Assembly (NCBI RefSeq): GCF_002407205.1 | Contig: NZ_CP023548.1 | Coordinates: forward strand, 3,031,001-3,095,000 | Source of the DNA: Rhodobacter sp. CZR27 | GTDB lineage: Bacteria; Pseudomonadota; Alphaproteobacteria; Rhodobacterales; Rhodobacteraceae | DNA: 64,000 nucleotides | Direction of reading: 5' to 3' | Part shown: piece by piece, positions 43,334 to 53,097 of the stretch | Numbering within the stretch: position 1 is the stretch's first letter | Layout of the letters: each line of letters begins with the position of its first letter | Translations under genes and position numbers: made by a program | The notes under the pieces: generated by a model | Seen by the model: the letters and a program-made list of their open reading frames with translations, nothing else | Databases searched by the model: none | Told to the model about the DNA's origin: nothing

Positions 43334-44963
43334 GCCGAGCCTGTGTGAAAACCCCTGTTCGTGTTAGACTTCTGCAAGTAGGGAGGCTCTGCATGTCGGG
43401 TTTCATCGAGGGTGTGAGGCGGGATCAGACGACGCTTTTTCCGGAGCGGCTGGAGGACTGGATCGGCGAAGACCATCTCGTCCGCGTCATTGACCTCTTC
43501 GTCGATCAGCTCGATCTGGCAAGGCTTGGCTTTCATCGTTACGCGGCAGCGCGGACAGGTCGGCCGGGCTATCATCCGGCGGTCCTGCTCAAGCTGTTCA
43601 TCTACGGCTATCTGAACCGGATCCCCTCCAGCCGGCGCCTCGAGCGCGAAGCGGGGCGCAATGTCGAACTGATGTGGCTGACCGGGCGACTGGTCCCGGA
43701 CCACAAGACGATCGCGGACTTTCGGCGCGACAACGGTGGCGGCATCCGCAAGACCTGTGCGCAGTTCGTGGACCTCTGTCGCCGGATTGGCGTGCTGAAG
43801 GGCGACTGCGTGGCGGTCGACGGGAGCAAGTTCAAGGCGGTCAACAACCGCGACCGCAACTTCACCAAGGGCAAGGTAGCCAGCCGCCTGGCGCATCTGG
43901 AGGCCGAGGTCGGTCGCTACATGGAAGAAGCCGACCGGATCGATCGCCAGGAAACCGGCGAGGCGCGAGCCGAACGGGCAGCGCATCTGACCGGCCGCTA
44001 TGTCCGGATCCGGCAGGAGATCGAGCGCCTGCTGGCGATGCAGGAGGCCCTGGCCGACGCGCCGGACGGGCAGATATCGCTCACCGATCCGGATGCACGC
44101 GCCATGGCCACAAGGGCGCAGCACAGCGGACACGTCGGTTACGACGTCCAGAGCGTGGTCGATGCCGAAACCCACCTGATCGTGACCCATGCCGTGACGA
44201 ACCAGGGCCACGACCGGGATTTGCTGGCGGTGATGGCCTGCGTGGCGAAGGCAGTGCTTCAGCGTGAGGATCTGCACATCCTCGCCGACAAGGGCTACTT
44301 CAGCGCCCGCGAGATCCTGACCTGCCACGAGCTGGGCATCACCACGACCGTGCCGCGCCCCGACACCTCGGGCAGCCGGTCGGAGGGGCGGTATGTGAAG
44401 GCCGATTTCGCCTATGAGGCGGAGTCCGATGTCTACCGATGCCCGGCGGGCGAGGCACTGACCTACCGATACACCACCGAGGAGGATGGCCTTCAGTTGC
44501 GGCGCTACTGGACCACGGCCTGCGCGGCTTGCGACCTCAAGGCTCGCTGCACGACCGGCCGGGAACGGCGGATCACCCGCTGGGAGCAGGAGCACCTGAT
44601 CGAAGCTGCCCAAGCCCGGCGGCGCAGCGCATCGGCACCGATGAGTGTCCGCCGCTCCACGGTCGAGCACCCGTTCGGCACCCTCAAGTCATGGATGGGC
44701 CCCAGCCACTTCCTCACCCGACGTCTCTGCAACGTTCGGACGGAGTTCGCGCTGAACGTTCTCGCCTACAACATCAAGCGAATGGTCTCGCTGATCGGCA
44801 TCGCAGGCCTGACGAAGGCGATGTCCGGCTGAGCTGACAGCCCCGACGCACGTGCCTTCGAGCTACCGCCAAACCATCCCGCAATTTCCGCAGAAGCGCC
44901 ACTACTGAAGCAGACGAAAAGGTCGGTCGTCGTGCGATCGCCAGTTTCCACACTGCCTCGGCG
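43334..44963 (+). mobile_element. IS1182-family insertion sequence (approximate ends)
   Basis: Inverted ends share GCCGAG and GTGTG with AAAC (left about 43334-43352, right about 44942-44963 on the complement). The transposase inside is complete. Exact ends and target repeat were not resolved. Confidence 0.7.
43393..44832 (+). CDS. IS1182-family DDE transposase
   Basis: 479 residues; ATG 43393 with GGGAGG at 43381-43386. N-terminal DUF772-type domain (FPERLEDWIGEDHLVRVID, RPGYHPAVLLKLFIYGYLN), the first DDE Asp in CVAVDGSKFKA, a coiled-coil insertion, the second Asp in ILADKGYFS, and the Glu in STVEHPFGTLK. The CPAG..CAAC..C cluster between them is the usual zinc-like motif of the family. 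It appears intact. Confidence 0.93.
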   Translation: MSGFIEGVRRDQTTLFPERLEDWIGEDHLVRVIDLFVDQLDLARLGFHRYAAARTGRPGYHPAVLLKLFIYGYLNRIPSSRRLEREAGRNVELMWLTGRLVPDHKTIADFRRDNGGGIRKTCAQFVDLCRRIGVLKGDCVAVDGSKFKAVNNRDRNFTKGKVASRLAHLEAEVGRYMEEADRIDRQETGEARAERAAHLTGRYVRIRQEIERLLAMQEALADAPDGQISLTDPDARAMATRAQHSGHVGYDVQSVVDAETHLIVTHAVTNQGHDRDLLAVMACVAKAVLQREDLHILADKGYFSAREILTCHELGITTTVPRPDTSGSRSEGRYVKADFAYEAESDVYRCPAGEALTYRYTTEEDGLQLRRYWTTACAACDLKARCTTGRERRITRWEQEHLIEAAQARRRSASAPMSVRRSTVEHPFGTLKSWMGPSHFLTRRLCNVRTEFALNVLAYNIKRMVSLIGIAGLTKAMSG

Positions 44964-44964
44964 G

Positions 44965-45040
44965 TGAGCGGACCGTGAGGTCGCGGCATCGCGTCCGTGG
45001 CAATGGGCGAAAGCGGCCATTCGCGACTCGCTCTTGGCGC
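44965..45040 (-). repeat. Dispersed intergenic repeat, copy B
   Basis: The complement reads CGCTTTCGCCCATTGCCACG, then GACGCGATGCCGCGACCTCA and CGGTCCGCT. It pairs with copy A near 38300 and directly abuts the right end of IS1182. The surrounding 44964-45600 has no intact gene. Confidence 0.5.
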
Positions 45041-45224
45041 AACGCGTTGCGCAGCAAACGGACCTTCGCTCCTGCGTTGTTGAGCGCGGTAAGATAGCGC
45101 GCCCGGCCCATTGCTGCCGGTCGAGCCTGCAGGGACGCTGCAGCGCGGCTTCCCTGAACCGGCCGTTGATAGCTGACCGCAGCGAGATTGACCGTGCGGT
45201 GTCGGCACTGCGGGACCAAGCTGT

Positions 45225-45303
45225 TATCGGCGCAGTTCGCGCCTGCCTCATGCTCCTGCAGGAGGCCAATAATCTGCTCTTCCGTCAGTCGTGCCTTCTT
45301 CAT
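45225..45303 (-). pseudogene. IS3 OrfA N-terminal remnant
   Basis: The first 26 codons (MKKARLTEEQIIGLL, then QEHEAGANCAD) are the start of an IS3-family OrfA; the frame then leaves the family. It differs from the OrfA at 28927-29205. Remaining bases to 45600 show nothing convincing. Confidence 0.7.
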
Positions 45304-45600
45304 CGTCCCTCCTCTTCATGGGCCGAACTCTAATCGCAGATGGAGGAAAGATCGCGTGGCAGGTCACGCAGACAACGGCCATGCGCGCAAACCCTTGCAT
45401 ACTTCTACCGTCGGAGGGCGCGCCGGAGCGTAGTGCCTTTACGTGAACGTTTGCGCCGAGTGTGGAGGGCTTGCGCCACCGTCAGGGAAGCGAGCTGAAA
45501 CGTAGCCGTCCGCGTCGCCGGGATAGTGTCGGCTCGCCAGACTCGCGTGCCCCGTCTCGGCAAAGAAGACATCATACCCCCACGACGATGCCCCATCACG

Positions 45601-46413
45601 TCAGTTTCTCGGAAAGAGGACTGTCAGGCCCAACCGAAGCGCCCATCCATCCGGGCCGCTTTCGGGGGCCTCCAGCCAGTAGCGCGCTCCGGCCTGGAAC
45701 TGGAGCGGACGGCTGCCCGCCTTCACGAGTTGCGCGACCGTGAAGTTCACCGGCACACTCCATTGCTGGTCCTCCCAGTCGTAGGTGGACTCGCTGTTGA
45801 GGGTGAACGTCGTTCCGCCTGGTGTCGAATGAGAGAGAAAGGGCTGGACGAGGGTCACGGAGGATTCCCCGAACTCCTCCTCGTCCGAAATGGACCACAC
45901 ATGGTTGCTGAGCGCCCCTCCCGTCCAGGGTCCCTGCTGGATCGCCACCACGGCGGTCAGGCCTGCGCCCCATTGCTTGGGAGCGATGCCGTCGTTTGCC
46001 GTGGGAAGTTGCACGACCGGGCCAGCACCCCAGATCACTCCGGCAGCCGTCGGTGTCTTGGGCGAGAAGAACAGGCTCTGGGTGATGTTGCCGAGGCCCG
46101 TCTCATCCTCCGATCCCGGCCCGAGATCCGAGCGCCGGACGATCGGCACGATGGTGCGCGAGATGAGGTTCCAGTTCGGACTGATCGAGAACGGGATCAC
46201 CGGCTGGATGTTGAGCAGCGACTGGTGGCCATCCCCGGTACCGAGGCCCTCGTCGAAGTTGAACTGGAACGGCACGCTGATGAGGTCCGAGACCGGATTG
46301 GCAAGGTCGTGCGCGAGGTCCTGCGTCCCGGCTTCCTGTGCGGCCGACGCCCCGGCGAGGCTCGCGGCGCTCGCCCAGACAAGGATGGTCGGGAAGCTAG
46401 CGGGACGTTTCAT
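45601..46413 (-). CDS. Exported outer-membrane-type protein (neuromedin-U/transporter-like)
   Basis: 270 residues from ATG 46413 with GGAGG upstream. A Sec signal peptide (about 1-25, ending ASAAQ) is followed by alternating beta-strand sequence and conserved blocks: LANPVSDLISVPFQFNFD, NIQPVIPFSISPNWNLISR, STYDWEDQQWSVPVNFTV, ending in LTVLFPRN. This family is common in marine and environmental proteobacteria and is predicted to form an outer-membrane beta-barrel; database names vary (neuromedin U, putative transporter). Function is unknown. A long non-coding stretch lies upstream. Confidence 0.75.
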   Translation of the reverse strand: MKRPASFPTILVWASAASLAGASAAQEAGTQDLAHDLANPVSDLISVPFQFNFDEGLGTGDGHQSLLNIQPVIPFSISPNWNLISRTIVPIVRRSDLGPGSEDETGLGNITQSLFFSPKTPTAAGVIWGAGPVVQLPTANDGIAPKQWGAGLTAVVAIQQGPWTGGALSNHVWSISDEEEFGESSVTLVQPFLSHSTPGGTTFTLNSESTYDWEDQQWSVPVNFTVAQLVKAGSRPLQFQAGARYWLEAPESGPDGWALRLGLTVLFPRN

Positions 46414-47457
46414 GGTTTCCTCCGTCTGCTGTTTGCGCACCCGCGGGCTGGCCGGTCGCCTTGTTTCCGTGACCTTCGCTCGTGACTCGCCGCTTTGCTG
46501 AAGCCAATCTCCCGCATCGGCTTCCCACCTAGCTAGCGGCTCCACCTGGCTGTTCCAGAGGAACCGGAAACCGAACTGCCCGGATTGCCGCGTGGTGGAG
46601 CAAGCATCGATGGCCGGGGGGAGAAACATCAAGGGAACCGGCGCCTCCAAAGGTCAGGCGCGATCGTATCGCATCGTGGCATCCATCCATGGATAGGAAG
46701 AGTTGCGTTCCTGTCGCGACCGACTGCATCTCGAGGCGCCTCGTTGCCGAGGGATAGATGGCAGTCACGCGGGCCGACCGCCTCGCTTGCGGAGCGAGAA
46801 CAAGCCGGAGCAGCCCGGGTCATCCCCAACGATACGCTCAAGGCCGTCCGGCGCCGCTTCGGCACCTGGCCACGCGCCCTTCGGTCGTCGAAATGACGTC
46901 CGCCGATGGCTCGTTTGCCGTGAAGAAGGCGCAGATCCTTGCCTGACGCCCCACGAAGACCGGCTTCGCCCGTCCAAAGCCCGCCCGGCATTCGATTTCG
47001 CTCGCCGTTTGTTCTCAGAGCAATAGCGGACAATGGCTCGCCCCTCGGGACGGCGCCGAAGGGCGATTGCGACGCTTCCCGATGCCCGGACCCTTCCCGA
47101 ACATTCCGACCGGGATCAGGGTCCCAGTGGCCCCGCACACCGAGATCAGGATCACTCGCTCCGCGAGGTCGTGCAGATTGACCTGCGCCGCTTAAGCGAT
47201 GGCAACCCCCGTCGGAAGTCGGCAAAAATCCGGAACCGATTTGGAAAGACGTGCATTACAGGGGAACTTCCTTGAGATCGGCCCCTTGACCCTCTCACTT
47301 GTTCCACCGAGCCGGGCACGGAAGGACACAAGGCGCATACCGGGGCAAACCCGCGCGATCCACCTGACCGCATCGACCGCCATATCGATGGCAGCCAGTC
47401 GGCGCAGTACCAGACTACGCATTCCCACGACGGAAATCCGACAGAGGAGCGAAGACC
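46414..47457. other. 1-kb intergenic region
   Basis: Several overlapping arginine/proline-rich frames exist on both strands but none resembles a protein family or has a good start. It should hold divergent promoters for the outer-membrane protein and the sulfatase. No RNA or repeat was recognised. Confidence 0.45.
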
Positions 47458-49776
47458 ATGGGAAGGACATTCCAAGGAAAGGCGAGCCTCGACATCCGCG
47501 ACTCCCGCGCGGATTGGGAGGCGTTCCTCGACAATCGGGCACCAAAAGACGCGCCCAACGTCCTCGTCGTTCTCTACGATGACACGGGTCAGGCAGCATG
47601 GTCGCCCTATGGCGGCCGCATCGAGATGCCGACGCTCGACAGGCTGGCACGGAACGGCCTTACCTACTCCCAATGGCACACCACGGCGGTCTGCTCGCCG
47701 ACGCGCTCCTGCTTCCTGACCGGACGGAACCACCACCAGAACGGTTTCGGGTCTATCTCGGAGGCCGCCACCGGGTTCCCCGGCTACAGCGGCCACATCC
47801 CGCTGGAGAACGGCACCATCGCCAGCATCCTGCGCGACGCCGGATGGAGCACCTTCTGGATCGGCAAGAACCACAACGTGCCCGTGGATGCGTTCGGCAT
47901 GAGCGCGTCGAAGAAGAAGTGGCCGCTCGGGCTCGGCTACGACCGTTTCTACGGCTTCATCGGCGGCGAGACCAACCAGTGGTATCCCGAACTGATCGAG
48001 GACAACCACTTCGTCGATCAGCCGGCTCAGCCCGAGGATGGCTACCACTTCTCGAAGGACATCGCGGACAAGGCCATCCGGTTCATCCGGGACTCGAAGC
48101 AGGGCGATCCCGACAAGCCCTGGTACATGTGGTACTGCCCCGGCGCGAACCACGCCCCGCACCACGCGCCGCAGGAGTACATCGACAAGTACAAGGGCAA
48201 GTTCGACGACGGCTATGAGGCCTACCGCGAATGGGTGCTCGCCCGGATGATCGAGCGCGGCATCCTGCCCGAGGGTACCGAACTCACGCCGATCAACCCG
48301 ATGCCGGAGAATGTGGCGGCCGGAGGCGACATGGTGCGGCCCTGGGCGAGCCTCTCCGACGACGAGAAGCGCCTGTTCAGCCGCATGGCCGAGGTCTATG
48401 CCGCGTTCTCGGAATACACCGACGTTCAGGTCGGCCGGCTGATCGATTACCTCGAGGAGTCGGGCCAGCTCGCCAACACCCTGATCTTCTACTGTGCCGA
48501 CAACGGCGCGTCGGGCGAGGGCAGCCCCAGCGGTTCGGTGAACGAGAACCTGTTCTTCAACGGCTTCCCCGACGACGTGGAGCGCAACCTGGCCATGATC
48601 GACAGGCTCGGGGGGCCCGACACCTACAACCACTACCCGACCGGCTGGGCCGTCGCCTTCTCCACGCCCTACAAGATGTTCAAGCGCTACGCGTCCTTCG
48701 CAGGGGGAACCTGTGACCCGCTCGTCATCCACTGGCCGAAAGGCATCAAGGCAAGGGGCGAGGTGCGCGACCAGTACCACCACTGCACCGACATCGTGCC
48801 GACGATCCTCGAATGCTGCGGCGTGCCGTTACCCGACACGCTGGACGGGGTGCCGCAGGCGCCGCTCGCGGGCGTGTCGATGGCCTACAGCTTCGAGGAC
48901 GCGAGCGCGCCCACCCGGAAGAAGACCCAGTACTACGAGATGGCCGGCACGCGCGGGATCTGGAGCAAGGGCTGGAAGGCCGCGGCCCTCCACGCGCCGA
49001 TGCCATCGGACCAGGGCGGCTTCGACCGGGATGTCTGGCAGCTGTTCCACACGGACGTCGACCGGTCCGAGGCGCGGGATCTTTCCGCCGAGCATCCCGA
49101 GAAGCTGAAGGAACTGGTCGAGCTCTGGATGACGGAGGCCGAGAAGAACAACGTCCTGCCGCTCAACGACCTGAACGTGCATGACCAGCACGCGGCCGAA
49201 TTCCACGCCCCAAAACGCGACCGGTACGTCTACTATCCGGGAACCACCGAGGTGCCGGAAGCCGTGGCGGCCGGAACGCTGGGCGTGTCGTTCAAGATGC
49301 TGGCCGAGGTGGAGTTCACTGGCGACAGCCAGGGCGTGATCATTGCCCAAGGCTCCCGCTTCGGGGGGTACTCGCTGTTCGTGAAGGGCGGCAAGCTCTT
49401 CTACGTTTACAACTTCCTCGGCGTCCCGCCGGAACAGCGCCTGGTCACCGAGGCGCCCCGGCTCGGCCGGCACGTCGTCGGAGTCGAGTTCGTGAAGGAG
49501 CGGATCAGCGACCTCGGGGAGGCCTTCGGGCAGATGACGCTTTACGTGGACGAGGAGGTGGCGGCGCAGGCCGCCTTCCGGACCCAGACCGGCCGCTACG
49601 CGCTGTGTGGCGAGGGTCTCTGCGTCGGTTACGACGGCGGCGATGCGGTCTCGAGCGAGTACAAGCCCCAGTTTCCGTTCTCCGGTGGGCGGGTCGTGAA
49701 GGTCGTCTTCGACATTGCCGACGACGTCTACATCGACGTGGAGCGCAAGCTCGCCGCGGCCTTGGCGCGGGACTGA
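47458..49776 (+). CDS. Type I arylsulfatase
   Basis: 772 residues; ATG 47458 with AGGAG upstream. Sulfatase fold: DDTG at 41-44 (metal-binding Asp pair) and the modification site C79-S-P-T-R83 in CSPTRSCFLTGR, where Cys becomes formylglycine. The His/Lys of the active site are in WIGKNHN and ANHAPHH, and DNG in YCADNGASGEG is the later metal site. The C-terminal 170 residues are a beta-sandwich. It hydrolyses sulfate esters. No signal peptide is visible, so it may be cytoplasmic. The next gene encodes the enzyme that makes its formylglycine. Confidence 0.92.
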   Translation: MGRTFQGKASLDIRDSRADWEAFLDNRAPKDAPNVLVVLYDDTGQAAWSPYGGRIEMPTLDRLARNGLTYSQWHTTAVCSPTRSCFLTGRNHHQNGFGSISEAATGFPGYSGHIPLENGTIASILRDAGWSTFWIGKNHNVPVDAFGMSASKKKWPLGLGYDRFYGFIGGETNQWYPELIEDNHFVDQPAQPEDGYHFSKDIADKAIRFIRDSKQGDPDKPWYMWYCPGANHAPHHAPQEYIDKYKGKFDDGYEAYREWVLARMIERGILPEGTELTPINPMPENVAAGGDMVRPWASLSDDEKRLFSRMAEVYAAFSEYTDVQVGRLIDYLEESGQLANTLIFYCADNGASGEGSPSGSVNENLFFNGFPDDVERNLAMIDRLGGPDTYNHYPTGWAVAFSTPYKMFKRYASFAGGTCDPLVIHWPKGIKARGEVRDQYHHCTDIVPTILECCGVPLPDTLDGVPQAPLAGVSMAYSFEDASAPTRKKTQYYEMAGTRGIWSKGWKAAALHAPMPSDQGGFDRDVWQLFHTDVDRSEARDLSAEHPEKLKELVELWMTEAEKNNVLPLNDLNVHDQHAAEFHAPKRDRYVYYPGTTEVPEAVAAGTLGVSFKMLAEVEFTGDSQGVIIAQGSRFGGYSLFVKGGKLFYVYNFLGVPPEQRLVTEAPRLGRHVVGVEFVKERISDLGEAFGQMTLYVDEEVAAQAAFRTQTGRYALCGEGLCVGYDGGDAVSSEYKPQFPFSGGRVVKVVFDIADDVYIDVERKLAAALARD

Positions 49777-50063
49777 CGGAGCCTCGCCATGGACCAGAAC
49801 CACCTCGGCTCGTGGTGGCGGGAGCGTGACGGCCGATCTCCGGATGGCCGTCCGGCCCTGTCCGCCGGAGCGGTCCGCCACATCGCCGCGGCGCGGTTGC
49901 CGGCCGTTTGCCCACGGATCACCGTGCCTGCGACCGGACGAGGGCGTGGACTCAAGCTGACAAGCGTGCAAGGGCGCTCATCGGCGATCTCGTACTCGCG
50001 ACCCGTGCGGCGGAACGGCCGCAGGCCCTCCGGGTTGCCGGTCCTTTCTGCGAGGATCGATAC

Positions 50064-51053
50064 ATGAACCTCCCGCACCACCCGACAGGGGCACCGCTTC
50101 AACCGACATCTCCCGGTCTCGACATGGTGTGGATCCCCGGGGGCACCTTCCAGATGGGGTCGGACCGCCATTACCCCGAGGAGGCTCCGGTGCATCGGGT
50201 GACGGTCGACGGCTTCTGGATCGACCGGACGCCGGTCACGAACGCGGCATTCCGGAAGTTCGTGCAGGCCTGCAGCTACGTGACCATGGCCGAGCGACGG
50301 CCGGACCCGGCGGACTACCCCGGCGCCCCGCCGCACCTGCTCAAACCCGGGTCGCTGGTGTTCCGGCCGCCGAAGACGGCGCCGGTCGACACGCGGGACT
50401 GGAGCCAGTGGTGGAAGTTCCGGTTCGGGGCCAACTGGCGCCATCCGACCGGTCCGGGATCCTCCATCGCCGGCCTCGACAGCCACCCGGTCGTTCATGT
50501 GGCCTGCGCGGATGCAGAGGCCTACGCCGCCTGGGCGGGAAAGGAACTGCCGACCGAAGCGGAATGGGAGTTCGCGGCACGCGGCGGCATCGACGGGGCG
50601 GAATACGCCTGGGGCGATGAATTCATGCCAGGCGGCCGCAGGATGGCGAACACCTGGCAGGGCCAGTTTCCCTTCCGCAACCGGCGGGCGGGCGGATACG
50701 AGCGGACGTCGCCGGTTGGAGCCTTCCCGCCGAACGGCTATGGCCTTTGCGACATGATCGGCAACGTGTGGGAGTGGACCGCCGACTGGTACGGTCCGCA
50801 GCATTCCACCGATGCGTTGAAGCCCTGCTGCATCCCGCGGAACCCTCGAGGGGCCGCCGCGTCAGACAGCCTCGATCCCTTGCAACCCGACATCCGCATC
50901 CCTCGCAGGGTGCTCAAGGGCGGCTCGCATCTCTGCGCTCCAAACTACTGCCGCCGCTATCGACCCGCCGCCCGCCACCCGCAGCCGATCGACACCTCGA
51001 CCAGCCACGTGGGCTTCCGGTGTGTGCTCCGCCCCGCGAGCACCGGGCAATGA
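50064..51053 (+). CDS. Formylglycine-generating enzyme (sulfatase maturase)
   Basis: 329 residues; ATG 50064 with GAGG at 50052-50055. SUMF1/FGE fold: PGGTFQMGSDR near the start, LPTEAEWEFAARGG, GNVWEWTADWY, then GGSHLCAPNYCRRYR with C291 and C296 at the five-residue spacing of the copper-binding active-site pair. It oxidises the Cys of the CSPTR motif in the upstream sulfatase. Both catalytic cysteines are present, which separates it from non-enzymatic family members. The stop overlaps the next start. Confidence 0.92.
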   Translation: MNLPHHPTGAPLQPTSPGLDMVWIPGGTFQMGSDRHYPEEAPVHRVTVDGFWIDRTPVTNAAFRKFVQACSYVTMAERRPDPADYPGAPPHLLKPGSLVFRPPKTAPVDTRDWSQWWKFRFGANWRHPTGPGSSIAGLDSHPVVHVACADAEAYAAWAGKELPTEAEWEFAARGGIDGAEYAWGDEFMPGGRRMANTWQGQFPFRNRRAGGYERTSPVGAFPPNGYGLCDMIGNVWEWTADWYGPQHSTDALKPCCIPRNPRGAAASDSLDPLQPDIRIPRRVLKGGSHLCAPNYCRRYRPAARHPQPIDTSTSHVGFRCVLRPASTGQ

Positions 51054-52057
51054 CGGAGACGGTGACGCGGACCCAAGTCGTGCTGGCGCGGATCGCCGTC
51101 GCGGCGTCCGCTCTCTTCGTCGTGGCGGGGCTCGTCTGGTACGGCTACTCGGCTGAAGTGCATGAGCGCATCTGGCGCGACATCGCCGCGCGACCCGGAG
51201 GGCCCATGACCTTCCGCTTCATCCTCCAGCCCTGCATGGCGGCCGCCGCGGCGTTCCACGACGGGGTGCAGGATGCGAGGCTCGGTCGCTCCCCCTATCT
51301 CTGGACGCTGCTCACCGGATCGAACGAGCGCGCGATCCGCCTGCGCGAGGGCCTGCTGGCCACCGGCCGGATCTTCGTTCTGGCCCTCGTGATGGACGCG
51401 ATCTACCAGGTGACGGTGCTGGGGACGTTCTACCCCGCCGAGATACCGCTCGTCGCGATCCTGTTCGCCTTCCTGCCATACGTGCTGTTGCGCGGGCCGT
51501 TCGCCCGTCTCGCGCGTCGGCGGGCGGGCCGGAGCGGCGGCGCCTCCACCGCGACAAGATCCCAGAGAGGAAGCGCCATGGACCCGGACCCCGCCCGACC
51601 GCCCGTCACTGCTCAATCTGCTTCAGAGCAGATCTCGGTCGAACTCTCGGCCCGGCGCACGGGAATGTCGTTCCAACGCACCCGGATGAGCGCCGATCGC
51701 ACGCTCATGTCGGTGATCCGGACCTCGCTGTCGCTCATCAGTTTCGGCTTCACGATCCATCAGGTCTTCGACAAGGCGCAGGACGCAGGGATGATCTCGC
51801 AGGCCGGTGACGCGCCGCGCAACTTCGGCGTGGCCCTGGTGCTTCTGGGCATCGCGATGCTGGTGATCGGCATCGTCTACCACGTGCAGTTCATGGCAGG
51901 CCTCCGGATGGAGCGCCAGGCGATGACCGGGGCCGGGCTGATCCACGGCGAAAGCCACTTTCCCCTCTCGCTCACCCTCGTCACCGCCTTCGTGCTGCTC
52001 GTCATCGGCGTGTTCGCCATCGTCAGCATGGTCTTCTCGGTCGGGCCGTTCGGCTGA
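51050..52057 (+). CDS. Membrane protein: unknown module fused to DUF202
   Basis: 335 residues in one open frame from ATG 51050 (overlaps the FGE stop). Residues 1-160 carry two or three membrane helices (residues 12-28, 115-140, 140-155) and no family I know. Residues 177-335 are a DUF202/YidH-like domain (ARRTGMSFQRTRMSADRTLM, then three membrane helices). An internal ATG at 51578 with AGAGAGG 7 nt upstream would give the DUF202 part alone. Either the two genes have fused or both forms are made. Role unknown. Confidence 0.7.
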   Translation: MTETVTRTQVVLARIAVAASALFVVAGLVWYGYSAEVHERIWRDIAARPGGPMTFRFILQPCMAAAAAFHDGVQDARLGRSPYLWTLLTGSNERAIRLREGLLATGRIFVLALVMDAIYQVTVLGTFYPAEIPLVAILFAFLPYVLLRGPFARLARRRAGRSGGASTATRSQRGSAMDPDPARPPVTAQSASEQISVELSARRTGMSFQRTRMSADRTLMSVIRTSLSLISFGFTIHQVFDKAQDAGMISQAGDAPRNFGVALVLLGIAMLVIGIVYHVQFMAGLRMERQAMTGAGLIHGESHFPLSLTLVTAFVLLVIGVFAIVSMVFSVGPFG

Positions 52058-52464
52058 AGCCTGAGCCGTTTACCTAATCAACGTCGTCTTTAGGGGGCCG
52101 AGATGGCACATGAAGCTCGAAGGCAGGAGGGCAGGACGCCCGACATCCTCGTCACCAAGGGCAAGGATCGTGGAACCTCGAGCCTGACCTTCCGCTCGCG
52201 CGGTCTCATGGGGCACCGGACGCCGGACCCTGATCGGCCCGCCAAGGTCTGGATGTTGCTCGGCGACGGCTGTGGCGTGTCCCTCAGGGACGAGCGGTCC
52301 CTCTTCATCACTCGACGGAGTGTCTACCGCTCGGGACTTTCGAACGTCGATGCACGGGCCGGGATGAACGGGAAGATCGTGGGGATTGCCCCCGCGCGCA
52401 GGAACCAGGGCTACGCCACCCGGGGCCGTGTTCCTCACGCGTCATCCCCCAGGCTCGATTGCCC
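52058..52464. other. Intergenic region, no convincing gene
   Basis: A 121-codon frame at 52103-52468 and one opposite it exist, but both have unusual composition and no family resemblance; the forward frame has a weak ribosome site. I leave it as probably non-coding. Confidence 0.4.
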
Positions 52465-52830
52465 ATGACGGCCGAAGAGTTCCGCGAGGGCCTCGTCGTG
52501 GCCACCGACCTCACCGTCCTCGCCATCGACGTCATGGTCCTCGGGCTTGTGCTTGCCGGCACGATCCAGACCTTCGTGGCCGGTGCGGGTGTCTTCCTGT
52601 CGCGGACCGCGAGAGATACGGAAAGCCGCGGCGTCTGGCTCCGCTACGGCCGCGTCCTTGTCGCTGCCCTCACGTTCCAGCTTGCCGCCGATATCATCGA
52701 GACGGCGACGACGACCGACTGGGAGGATGTGGCAAGGCTCGGCCTCGTCGCCGTGATCCGCACCTTCCTCAACTACTTCCTGGAACGCGACCTTTCCGAC
52801 CTTCGCGAGCGCCAGCGTGAAGGGCCGTGA
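52465..52830 (+). CDS. DUF1622 membrane protein
   Basis: 121 residues from ATG 52465. Helices at about 14-40 and 66-86 are membrane-spanning, and the end RTFLNYFLERDLSDLR is the conserved DUF1622 signature. These small inner-membrane proteins are widespread with no known activity. It follows the DUF202 protein in the same direction and may share its transcript. Confidence 0.8.
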   Translation: MTAEEFREGLVVATDLTVLAIDVMVLGLVLAGTIQTFVAGAGVFLSRTARDTESRGVWLRYGRVLVAALTFQLAADIIETATTTDWEDVARLGLVAVIRTFLNYFLERDLSDLRERQREGP

Positions 52831-53097
52831 ATGGACGAGCCGACTTCGATGGCACAAGCGGCTTCAGTTCGTGATGGCGAGTGGATTCGGTTGGACGTCC
52901 CCTCTTGACGGTCCCCTCGTCAACCGGGTGAAGGACGTTCGCCAATTCAACCATTTCGCCGTCAGCCGGTTGTCGTGGCCTTACCGCCCTGTGCAGCAAC
53001 GCGCTGACGGGTTCCGCCGGGAAAACCCTGTCGTCCTCCGGCGTCGGGGAGGGCGACCGGCAAGACGACACGACGCTTTGATAAAGGATGCTGAAGG

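Noticed and set aside
47152..48783. A 543-codon minus-strand frame opposite the sulfatase
   Set aside because: Shadow of the sulfatase, whose CSPTR and DNG motifs are clear.
52103..52468. 121-codon open frame between the DUF202 and DUF1622 genes
   Set aside because: Weak ribosome site, odd composition and an equally long frame opposite; not supported.
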